Shown here in pieces: positions 36,237 to 47,015 of a DNA stretch of 64,000 bases. A program made the position numbers and the translations under genes. The notes under the pieces were generated by a model. That model saw nothing but the letters and a program-made list of their open reading frames with translations, did not search any database and was not told where the DNA came from. Each line of letters begins with the position of its first letter. The stretch's first letter is position 1. Origin of the DNA: Tolypeutes matacus (taxonomy: Eukaryota; Chordata; Mammalia; Cingulata; Chlamyphoridae); the NCBI GenBank assembly GCA_026826555.1, contig JAKSZT010053887.1:61931468-61995467 (forward strand), given 5' to 3'.

Positions 36237-37203
36237 CTAAGGGGAAGAGGAAATGTAAACTCAATGAATTGAATTTGTCTGTGTAAATATAGCTCTAAAA
36301 GTGAAAGCAGGGAAAAATTTATTAAATAAGACCATTGCCTACAGAAGTGTGCTGCCCTTTGGGATTTAGGTTTCATTAAATTTACTTGGGGATTACTTCA
36401 CTATTTGATTTTGTTTTGTTCAGTCAATTTGTGACCGACCGTCAAGGACCAGCTGCAATTTTCTTGTCACTGAAGAAAATCATAGGGTGATGTCAGGTGA
36501 AATCTACTAAAATAATAGTATAATTCATGAGGGACCACATATCTGGATAAAGATATTTTTTGCTGGTACAGCCGGTTTAAACTCTCAAGGTTGTTTCTCT
36601 CTGCACATTAGCATGTACTGTATTTGTGTCACTTGTCAGCTGGGTTTTGCATTTTCTCTTTTCAGGCTGAGCAGTAAAAGCTTTCCTTCCAACTTCTAAA
36701 TAATTTCATGCCATTTTGTTAGGAAAATAAAAAGACTTTCTGGGTATTTTGCAGCTTATAAAATGAAGTCTAGTAGACATTTTGAGTTTCATGGTGGTAT
36801 CTAAATGACAAATCAAACAAATTCGTTGAAAAAAATCAGACAAATTGGTTATTAGGTATCCTGTAGGCCTAAAATTGAATAATAACTTCTGGGTGGACGT
36901 TTTTATTTATCAGCTAGGTGTTTTGGCATCAGGAGGACATGAAAGAATGAACCTGTTTTAAAATATTTCATATTGGAGAAGTTATCAATTATTTTGTTCA
37001 TTGCATTCATGGTTTTTATTTGCTGAAACTGTATACTTCTGGTGTGACATGTTTTCTTACCATCTGCTATTCTTAAGATTATTTCATCTTCTGGTTCTTT
37101 TTAAGTAAAAATGATAACAAAGGTAGAAATGTTAATTTTATAGGCCATTGGTTGCTTGCTTAGTACTAAAGACAAAGACTGATAAAATGCAGTGTGGTTA
37201 ATT

Positions 37204-37223
37204 AAAAAAAAAAAAAAAAAAAA
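37204..37223 (+). repeat. Poly(A) tract
   Basis: A run of 20 A; no retroposon body recognised beside it. Confidence 0.9.
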
Positions 37224-38024
37224 CCACAATAGAGTTTTTTCTCCCTTTATTGACTGAGACATGCACAAATCTGAGGACAAGTGGTGGAATGTGACTCAGC
37301 ATTTGCACAACTATTTATATAGTCTGCTTTAGGTCTAGACATTCTTTTATCTAAGAATCACTGATGTTCAACCAGTATACCAATAAAGCATTTTTCTTCA
37401 ACTTGTTGGATATGCTAAAAAAGCACATCTGGCTTTACTGTTTGAAAAGCTTATTAAATTTGTTAGTTAGTGTCTAAACAAAAAGACCTGCTCTTGGCAT
37501 TTCAGAGGTAGTTGGTGGTGTAGGTGTGCAATGTTTTTACTTCTTTCAACCCATTTTCAGTAAATACTTGAGAGCAATCATCTACATTGCACTCTGACGT
37601 GATGAGAGGAGCAATCTAATGGGCAGTTATTAACATGAAGGAACAGAAGAATAAAAATATATTTCATTAGAGGCTTCTGATAACTTTAGAAACCAAGAAC
37701 TAAAGTTATTACAAATTATTTCCATTATCATCAGTCATAACATGGGCTAGGGGTCACAGGAGCATAAAACTTGGTCTTCCCACAGCAAATACGCCCACGA
37801 AACACTGTGCTCTCAGTAGATTAATTATGCTGAAAAGTCAAAGCGGCTGTGATGAACACAGCAGATTTTGTCTAAGAAATTTCAATCTATCTAGTCAATT
37901 CCCTTGAGGTCTGAGACCCTCTAGTACAGGGCTTTAAGGAAGAGGACATTTGGGCTGATCTGCTCTTTATCATCAAAATTGTGCTGCTCTGCATGCAACC
38001 AGGTGAATGTTGTATGGTCCAGAA

Positions 38025-38170
38025 GAAATAGCATGAGCTTTGGGTCAGCCAGCCTCAATACAGCCATTGACTGTATCTCTGGCTTCAAACAAGATATTTA
38101 CGCTCTGAGATCCTTAATCTCCTGTTCTGTATAAGGGATTAATACAATCTACTTCAGAGACTGTTATGAA
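38025..38170 (+). repeat. MIR fragment
   Basis: 'agcatgagctttgggtcagcc', 'cttaatctcctgttctgtataaggg', 'acttcagagactgttatgaag' fit diverged sense MIR. Confidence 0.5.
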
Positions 38171-39019
38171 GAGTAACATAGTAGATATAGAGGAGTCTCA
38201 TACTGCCTCAATAAAATTAGTTTCCTTTCATTTGAAACCTTTTTGTCTAAAACTAGGATTAACTATTCAACAAAGGTACTATATACGGGCAAACACTATA
38301 GAAGCATTCAGAGTAATTATTAGAAAATTTTATCTAATATTTAAAGACTGCATTCACATGCTTTTCTTTAAAAAACACCGAATTCACCTAACATGAAGTT
38401 TCTGGAATATATATAAATAAAATTTATGTATTCTCATTAATTTTCCAAAACTTCAAGGCCTCCTAAAACTGTTCACAAATGTTACTTACTTCTCCATGCC
38501 AGGAAGAACCTGGCATATCCTTAGCTTTGATTATCAAACTTCAGAAGAATCAAAACTCCAGAAGATATAAATTATCTACTCGTGAAAAAATGACCTCTTA
38601 AAACTCTTTTAAATGTCAGTTTCTCCAATGGATGTTTAAATTTCATTGAAGGAATTTACTCTTCGTAATGCAAAGCAATAAAATAAAAATAAAGAAATGA
38701 AAGCAAGAAAAAACATTCTGAATGTTATCCAAAAAAAGGAGTTCTGAGTAACTTTGTAATATTTCTTAGATTGCATACTCCTCATGAAAACCAGCCATCA
38801 GTTGTTACCTGGCTAAGTAATAGTGCCTTTGACTGCGACTGCAGAGGACGTGAAGTTAATGCAAAGCTGGGTAGACTCACCCCCTCTTACAGAGAAGGTT
38901 TTGAGGAACTAAAGTAGGCTCTCTGGAAAGCATGAGACAATAAACTAATAAAAGCCTGCATCACTCTGCATAATTTCAGTCCATCTTCCAAGACATACAG
39001 AATTCAGGAATGTACTCAT

Positions 39020-39365
39020 TTGGCCAAAAAAATATTTCCTGAATACTTCCTATGTACCAGGTTCTCAATAGTGAGCAAAAATAGACATGATTCTTGTACC
39101 CATTGAGGTTGCAATAGTGTGAAGGTAAACACAATAAAATAATCATTCAAACAAATATCTAGTTTTTAAATGTGATAACAGTGCAGGGATCTATGGGGGA
39201 GAAAAACATCAGGGATCCCAGGTGTGGGATGGGAGGTGTTAGTTCTAGATGTTGAGATTACCATTTAAATAAAATTTGAAAAACACCAGAGAGAGTATAT
39301 GCAGTGGTAAGGAGAGTGAAAGGGAAAAAGAGTAGGGAGGAGAAATTTCCAGAAGGAAGGACCCA
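39020..39365 (-). repeat. L2 LINE fragment
   Basis: 'tacttcctatgtaccagg', 'gattcttgtacccattgagg' and 'atttccagaaggaagg' follow antisense L2. Confidence 0.55.
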
Positions 39366-39469
39366 GTCTCTTATCAAGATACATATGAGTTACTGGTATG
39401 ATTCCTAAAGAGAATATTGGCAATGGTATGTATGTATGTTAGAACAGTCACCCTTACATTACTATGAAC

Positions 39470-39900
39470 ATCTATCAGTTTCCTGTGGCTGCTATAAAAA
39501 AATTACCACAAAGTTAGTGGCTTAACAAAATACAAATTTATTTTCTCACAATTCTGGAATCCAGATGGCTAAATTATGGTGTTAGTAGCCCTGCATTACT
39601 ACTTCAGAGGAAAATCTGTTTTCTTGCCTTTCCAGCTTCCAGTGGCCACTGTAATTCCTTTGGCCCTTTTCTCCCTTCTCAAAGCCAGCAGCCTGGCATC
39701 TGCTATCTTCTCTGACCTCCAACCTCCCTCTTATTACATCAGGCCCACTCAGATATCCAGGGACAACCTCCCCATCTCAGGATCCTTAATTTAATCACAG
39801 CTTCAGCCTCCCTTTTACCATGAAAAGTAACATATCCACAGGTTCTGGGGATTGGGACATGGACAGCTTTGAGGGCCATTATTCTGCCAACCACAATCTA
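39470..39900 (-). mobile_element. MLT1-type MaLR LTR
   Basis: Antisense MLT1: 'tttcctgtggctgctataa', 'ttaccacaaagttagtggctta', 'tttattttctcacaattctgga', 'ttccagcttccagtgg', 'ggttctggggattgggacatggacag'. Near full length with internal decay. Confidence 0.8.
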
Positions 39901-40394
39901 TACATTCCCAAATGTTTCAAGTAAGTTCTGATCAACCCTCAGAAACCATGTTATCATCTAGAAATGTCCATAAATATTTTTTTAAACTATATGATATAAA
40001 AAGAAATAATATTGAGAAAAAGGTTTCACTAATTATATAAAATAATAATTTTGTTTAGTTAATGGATCCAAAGGAGAGGCTTTAATACATCACATTATGA
40101 CAGCTTGGCATAAAATTCTACAAACACTCTGGGAAGCAGCTAAGGGGATGTAGAGACCCCAAAGGGATATCCTGGGGAAGACCTGGGCATGTAAAAGAAA
40201 GACGTCCCGAGGGCTAAGACTCAGGAAAATGAAGGCCTAACTGTAGATCACAGTGGAAGCTTCTAGATCACGAACGGTTTGCTCTTAGTACACTATGTAA
40301 TAACATTATTTCCTGTTTAAAAAAAAAAAACAAAACTTCAAGGGCTGCCGACTATCTACAAAATAGTGTTTGCTTTTTTATATATAAGGCCTCC

Positions 40395-40505
40395 TTTAAA
40401 CAGTCATTATTGTACATGTGTTAAATACAGCAGACATTAAATCACTTGCACAAAATGACATGGCTAATAGGTGGCAAACCCAGGAACAAAACCATGGTGT
40501 TCTTG
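40395..40505 (-). repeat. MIR fragment
   Basis: 'cacttgcacaaaatgacatggctaataggtggcaaacccagg' fits the antisense MIR core. Confidence 0.5.
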
Positions 40506-41077
40506 GGATGAGTTCTGTGCTTTCCCACTTTCCCAGGGCCTCTTTTTAGGGAGATGTATGTTAATACATAACAGCGACGCGATCACAAATCAGGATAACA
40601 GGCAAAATTGTAGCTTAATTCACTGGGTAGAAAAATCAGCCTAGAAAACTTTACGTTAAAAGATTTTTACCCACCTTGTTTACTAATTAACCATCAGGCC
40701 ACTGGAAGAACTGATCAGACTGGTTTGCAGTAATATAGCCGATGTCTCTTCCTCAAAATCATTTTGGGCAACCAAATGACCTTAAAATCTCTATTGGTGG
40801 CCTCTGTGTAGATTTAAAGTTGGATGTTACTCTTTGAATTAACCCAGTTAATGTACTAAAAAATAAGAATGAGTCTATAAGGACTGTTTTTGATTTAGCT
40901 AGAATTTACATTACTTTTGCTCATGAAGATATAGCCTGAATATAAAGAAATAGACAAAAAAATTTGGAAGGGGAAAAATTGCTGTTTTTTATTTGTTGGC
41001 TTCTCAGGCATTTTATTGACTTTATTAAAGTGGAGAAGTCAGCATTGCTAAGAATCAAGTTAAGACAAAGCCAGTTA

Positions 41078-41715
41078 CTGTATTAATCATCTAAAGGGGT
41101 GCTGATGCAAAGTATCAGGAAACTGTTGGCTTTTATAAAGGGTATTTATTTGAGGTAGAAGCTTACAGTCACAAGGCCCTAAAGAGTCCAACTCAAGATA
41201 ACATAAGAGGTACTTTCTCACCAAACTCTGTTGCCACATGTTGAAGCAAGATGGCGGGCAATGTTTGCGAAGCTTCAGCCTTCCTTCTTCCTCTTAAGGC
41301 TCTGTGGTCCCAGCTTCTTCTGATCTCAGCTGTAGGCTGGCATAAGGCTTGTCTCTCAGGGCTTCTCAGCTGTTCTGTTCTCTTCAACTGCAAACTATCA
41401 GGCTCATCTCTCTTCCCTGGGCCTCTGCCATGTCTATGGAGCTGTCTCTCTTCCTCTGTGTTCTTCTCTATCTACTTCCATGTTCTTGATTGAGCGTCTG
41501 TTTATACAGCCCACCAGTGGGGCAGGGACTCAACCCTGCATGCCCTAATGACATGGTTGAATGATAACCCTAATTTTGATTTAATAAAATAAAAGTGAAA
41601 CCTCTGAATTTAATACAATCAAAGGGATATCGTGACCAGAGAAACAGACCAGTTTACAAACATAATCATAATCATAATATCTTTTTGGAATTCATAAATA
41701 ATATCAAACTGCCAA
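41078..41715 (-). mobile_element. Xenarthran LTR, apparently solo
   Basis: Recognised from 'tgtattaatcatctaaaggggtgctgatgcaaag', 'ttataaagggtatttatttgagg', 'gaagcaagatggcggg' and the end 'gaccagtttacaaacataatc...atatcaaactgcca', a common armadillo/sloth repeat. The poly(A) signal is on the minus strand. The 5-base repeat agtta occurs just outside both ends (41073-41077 and 41716-41720), as expected of a solo LTR. Confidence 0.7.
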
Positions 41716-41799
41716 AGTTAAAGAGACAAGTTAACACTGACAACTTCATTACTATTAGAATTTTCTAATAGTACTTTATACATCAGAGAGATAAGAATG

Positions 41800-43100
41800 A
41801 TCTTCTTTAAGGTAATTCACAGCTTTATTTTTCCACTAAAATTTAAAGAAAGTGAGATATCATCTAGGAATTTAAATAATTTATTATTTTCTAGAGCTAA
41901 TTCTTTATCTAATTCTTTTCCATGAGTAATATTTCTGGCTGGCAAATATTTGATGAGAGGGCCAGTAGTGTTCAAACAGTACATAGTAAGTAAATACAAT
42001 GGATTGACTTTTTGTTTGGAAAGCCATGACTGTTTTAGCATTTGACATGGCTAGAGTAACTTCTTTTGGTAGATGCCGTCCAGCCTGGTAAGAAATTACA
42101 TTGTGCGGTCCTAACATCACAGGCCCTCCACTGTGGCAATTACAAACTCTATGGCCATCTACACCATTACAGTCTCCCTGACAAGATAAATAAGCAGAAA
42201 AATGTTTTAGATTGTAAAAGAAGTGCCTACGCCCCACAATTTTTTTTAAAGCCTATGGCTTTCATGATGGGCAGAGAGGTGAAGTCAAATTTTATCTAAC
42301 AATTTGCTTTTCACAAATTGGGATTGACCTTTTGTAGTTTACGACAGCATATCTTGCTCAGGTCTTTATCAAAGGCTTGGAATCGTTGGGGTGATAGATC
42401 AGCTGTCATTTGCCTGTTCCTCAGAATGTCTTTGTATTAAACTAATGGTCCAACAGAGCAGCCAGCCTGACAGGCAGATTATTTATTTGCAATCTGGTAA
42501 AAGAACTGACAACTTCATTGTTTTAATTGTTCATTTTTCATGGGTTGATGCATTAGCTCACTGGGATCTTTGTTCCTCAGTCGGGGAATAAACACACGGG
42601 AGTCAGGGTATCAAAATGACTGGGACCCTCGACAAGTACAAGAAGCCGTGAATAGGCTTCACGGCAGTTATGATTACCAGTGTCCCACAAGCACTGGGAT
42701 TTTTTGTCTTATCTCTGTTTTGCATCTTTCCTCTCTTTCAGGAAGACCTATGATGTCAGCTACTGATCTGATTGTTTGTTGAAACAATGTTCTTGGTTCT
42801 CACAGCCTATTAAAGGAGAAAGACTGGAATGGGCCTAGAGTCTCCATGGCTCAGTAAGGGTGGGGGCCCGCCTAGACTGTGTAATAGAATCACAGAGGCC
42901 CAGGAGACCTCAGGCATCAAGATACCATCGAGAACAGATATAGCTCGGGCCAGAGTCACTCAGAATTATTGGCGACATTTTTGCAAAATATACAGTGCTT
43001 GGTCTCACTCTGGGAGATTCTAATTCATTGAATTTTAAATATATGTATTTAAATATAATGTTAAATATGTGTATTTTTAAAATCCTGATATGAACTTCGG
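41800..43100. other. Unclassified block with clustered open frames on both strands
   Basis: Holds minus-strand frames at 42237-41905 and 42041-41817 and plus-strand frames at 42066-42299, 42391-42591, 42570-42782 and 42829-43023. The minus frame at 42237-41905 contains a short Cys-rich segment preceded by a pyrimidine-rich 'cttatttatcttgtcag'. No family recognised. It could be an old retroelement interior or a processed pseudogene. Confidence 0.35.
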
Positions 43101-43159
43101 ATTGAGAATATTGACCGACAGTCTAGACTAACACCCTTAATTGACACCTAAGATGTCCA

Positions 43160-43260
43160 ATAGACCAATCACTTGTCCAAAGTCATAGCTAATTAATAGC
43201 AGAGCTGAGATTGAAACCCAGGGGTTCTGACCCCTCAGATCAATGCCCTTTTCATTTTCA
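43160..43260 (-). repeat. MIR fragment
   Basis: 'cttgtccaaagtcatagctaattaatagcagagctgagattgaaacccaggggttctgac' is clear antisense MIR core. Confidence 0.85.
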
Positions 43261-43499
43261 ACATCAGATTCCATTCTCCAGGAGCTGCTGAGACATTTTG
43301 AGGAGTCTGCCAATAGCTTTGGCACATACTAGCATGTTAGAGCATAATACGGAGGTGACCATTTGCAAATGTGAGCCTTTAGAGAGCAGAGGACGAGTTC
43401 CACAGTCCAACTGTAAACATGAATGAGGTTCCTGTTAAGCTATTGGTAACCAAATTGCATGATCACTTTACTGGTTTTCCTTCATATTAAAATTGAGAG

Positions 43500-43605
43500 C
43501 CTCTCTAGGGCAGAAGCAATTTTTTATTAATCTCAATGTGCCTGACACCTTACATAATACCTCAGATACAGAAAATGCTCAATGAATGTTTGATGAAGGA
43601 AAGAA
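43500..43605 (+). repeat. L2 3' end fragment
   Basis: 'agggcagaagcaattttttatta', 'tgcctgacaccttacataata', 'aaatgctcaatgaatgtttgatga'. Confidence 0.6.
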
Positions 43606-43714
43606 GGAGGCAAGGGATGAAGGAAGAGAGGGAGGATTCTTCTAGTCCAACACACAAAACTGTGTGAAAGGCTGATCCTACATAGATAGAAAACTGGCAC
43701 GTTTATATATTCGT

Positions 43715-44285
43715 TTGTTTATTAAATGATTATTCAACATTTACTATATATCAGGGTCCCATGCTTGGCACTAATGACTTAAAATTGAATACAACCAGTG
43801 TCTGTTTTCGAGCACCCAACAGACTGATTCAGGAGAAAGATCTGAGAACGGACAACCTGACAAGTACTGCTAGTGGAGACACATGAAAAAACACTCAGGC
43901 ACTGGACAGAAAAGAATTGCTAATCCTATCTAGGGGGCGTCAGGTGTGTCCCAGAGAAATTGCATTAGAGCTGGAATAGTGAGTAGGAATTCACCAAATA
44001 GAAGAAACAGCATGAATGAGTAAAAAAATATTCACTTCATGGCTAGAGCGTACGGTGGAAGGTTTTTAGGGACATGATATGATGTTGGATGGGTATGCTG
44101 GTCCTTAAAAAGTGAAGCGTTTTTAAATATCATGCTGAAGGCTGAATCTGGTGGTGGTTGGTAGCCATAGAAATGTCATGATCAGTCTGTTGACAATATG
44201 CAGATTGAATTGGAGGAAGGACTGGAGCTCAGTTTGGAGGCCATTGTAGGTATCATGGAAAGAGACAGGAACCTGAGCAAGGCCT
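43715..44285 (-). repeat. L2 LINE fragment, longer
   Basis: Antisense L2 from 'ttattcaacatttactatatatcaggg', through 'agaagaaacagcatgaatgag' and 'gtggaaggtttttaggg', to 'ttggaggccattgtagg'. Diverged. Confidence 0.55.
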
Positions 44286-45361
44286 CTGCAAAGGGATGGA
44301 GATGAGGAGTTAAACCCAGAGATGTTTTTGTTCTTGTTTTAAGATGGAATGGAAAGTACTGGGCAACAGATTGTATGGGGGACCAGAGGAAAGATTGTAT
44401 CTTTCCCTAAATATTTCTTCCAAATTGGCCTAAGAGCTTCACATACTAATTATAAATTGGTTAAAAAAATATTAAGGCACTGCCTTCATAAGGCCACACC
44501 AAATAGGGGAGCCTGAATCTGCATGCAATCATTCTTATGCTTTTGAGAGTCAGAGCATTGTCTGGAGAACGCAGGCACCAGGGCAGAGGCTTTGGAAGAG
44601 CTACAGAATGTGGGGACTCTGAGGACTCTGGGTGGGGGAGCAGCATGAGCAGGTGGATCAGAAAAGAGGAATGGTCCTAAGACAATGAAGCTGGGGCAGG
44701 TCCTGCAAACAAACTCTCTCTGGTCCATCTCTTTTAGGCTTGATCTCACATATATGCTCATAGAGAGTACAGTTGCTAAGGAAATATTTGGAAGCGTCTC
44801 AGTGCTGAATTCGAGGCAATGGTGTCCTCTTTGCAGTGGGCACCTTCTATACCAACATCGGCATGACATCCCACTAGGACATGGATGATGATACTACCAC
44901 TTTTGGGGAACTTGGTTGCTGGCATTCTCTAGACTTGTGCAGAGTTTGGATAAATACCTAGAAAACAAAATCTCCCCTTCAGCAGTGCTCTAGATAAGCA
45001 ATGAAGCAAAATGCTAGAAATCCATCATTTCAATTTAATGCTGATGGCTTGCTTATATTAATACTCATGAAGGAAAATACATTCATTTAGGAAACCAAGG
45101 GTTAACTTATCCATTCCTCTTTTCCTATCCCTCTTGTATTTTGTTCAGCTCCTAAAAGGTGAAAATAAGTAGTGTGGTTAAAATGCCTGTGGTTTGGAGA
45201 CTCTAACCTCCAGTGGTTATTCAGAATAAAGAACTCAAGTGGGGCATGAAAGAGAAGTTTGCCTAAATAAAAGAATGTAAGAATAACCAGTTGTCAGTCA
45301 GGTACAAAAAAATGGGTGATGTAGAGATCTGAGGAAAGGATCCCTACTATAGACTTGACCT

Positions 45362-45545
45362 TTTTTGAGCACTTAACTCTGTGCCAGACACTATTCTAGG
45401 CCCTCTGCCTGTATTATCTTGTTTGATAATGAAAATAACCCCATGAGGAAAGGACTATTATTATTTTCAATTTAGAGAGGAAACTAGGAAACTAATGTGA
45501 AGTCATTTTGCCCAAAGGTTACACGGCCAGAGCCAGCATTCCTAA
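45362..45545 (-). repeat. MIR SINE
   Basis: 'tgagcacttaactctgtgccagacactattctaggcc', 'ataaccccatgaggaaaggactattattatt', 'gcccaaaggttacacggccag' follow antisense MIR. Confidence 0.85.
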
Positions 45546-46746
45546 ACATGACATTATGCTTCTCTCAGGAGGTACTATACTAACAGGGGAATATAAACAT
45601 GCCATACAGCTTATGGGCCCTTACAGAAGGATCTGTGATTCCTGCCCCCACCTATTTCACAGCATCAGTATAGAGGGTGAGAAGAGAATGAACTGAGCTT
45701 TGAGAGTTATTGATTCTTGTTCTTTACCACGTTTCTCTAGGAAAGTCATCTCATACTGTGTTTTGTTATTTCCATAGCTCCATTTAGAATTAAATTGCAG
45801 ATGATTGCTATTATGAAGATGATCATTAAAGCACTTCTAATTATGGTAACTAGGTACATTTTACTTCAGTATGAATGCATCATAGGTAGTCTATCTTATA
45901 TTCAAAACCATAGTAACGGATAAGTAAGATTAGACCCTATACTTTTCTGTTCCTCTATGAAATAATTAGGTGTTAAGTTTGAAGTGCAATGTCACCAACA
46001 CTGCTGCCGTCACACCTGCAAAGCTTGAGGATTAAGAAAGAAGGATACCCATGTCCAATGCACTGAGTTAGTAGACTGCACCAATCATACTTGATTTCAA
46101 GAATTCTCCTGCAGAATAATAATGAAAGTTGTCAGGGTATACGAGGACTCTCAGACTGGACAATGCACTATATGGCAATTAGATAAAGTGGGCAGGGCCA
46201 GGCTGAGGGGGTGCTTAAATGGTCGGCAAGAAACCCTGGGATCCAAAATCCTCAAGTATCTATGCTTCTGCTCAAGTGTGTTAATTTTCCCTCAAATGTA
46301 GTTACAAGATAAATTTTATAGAATCCAGGTGGTAAGAGCAGCATACATAATTGTAAAATTTCCTCTTTTCAGATTTTCTAACAGAAGAGGGGCACATGCT
46401 TTTTGAACATAATCCTAGAGTGTCAATTTTGAGTATTCATGTAAAATGAATCCTTAATGAAAATATTTCAAATCATCAAATGATAATGAAACTTTTGTAT
46501 CAGTGATCAGCTCATACCCTGACCTGGTAAACAGATGTCTATTTGGCTTTCCTGAATATTATTCCCTCTTTTTCACTATAGAAAAACTAAAGCAGTGAAA
46601 ATGGAAATGCAGGAATAGCAATTAATTTTACTTTGCAATGTACAATAAAATCTAATAGACATGGTAGACTAAATTCGTCAGTTCAAATCATAGAATCATT
46701 GCTTTCAGGTTATGGTGTGTGAAAACAAATGCCCTTTTCTTAACAG

Positions 46747-46778
<32 letters not shown>
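46747..46778 (+). repeat. (TA)n microsatellite
   Basis: An uninterrupted AT dinucleotide run directly beside a DAS-SINE. Confidence 0.95.
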
Positions 46779-46781
<3 letters not shown>

Positions 46782-46866
46782 TTAAGGAGGTATTGGAAAT
46801 TGAACACAGGACATCATACATGGGAAGCAGGCAGTCAACCACTGAGCTATATCTCCTCCCCAACGC
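46779..46866 (-). repeat. DAS-SINE tRNA-like monomer
   Basis: 'aaggaggtattggaaattgaacacagg', 'catacatgggaagcagg', 'caaccactgagctatatctcctcccc' is an antisense tRNA-derived SINE head. The A- and B-box-like parts are diverged, so it is not a functional tRNA. Confidence 0.75.
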
Positions 46867-46944
46867 GAATATTTTTAAGACAGATATTAAATACTCACTA
46901 ATCCTCTATACATCCTTAACCCTAGCCTTAAATATTCCCTAAAA

Positions 46945-47015
46945 TTCATTCATTCAATTTACAAATATTAATTCAATACTTAGCTATTTGGCTGGTGCTG
47001 GGGTAATTCAAGAAA
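46945..47015 (-). repeat. L2 end fragment
   Basis: 'ttcattcattcaatttacaaatattaattcaatacttagc...ggctggtgctgggg' resembles the antisense L2 end; short. Confidence 0.4.

Noticed and set aside
44486..44869. 127-codon minus-strand frame with several cysteines near its start
   Set aside because: Cysteine spacing does not match EGF or EMI, no paired splice sites in phase 1, no homology recognised.
46779..46866. Possible tRNA gene
   Set aside because: The tRNA-like sequence is a SINE head with decayed promoter boxes and no cloverleaf I could draw.
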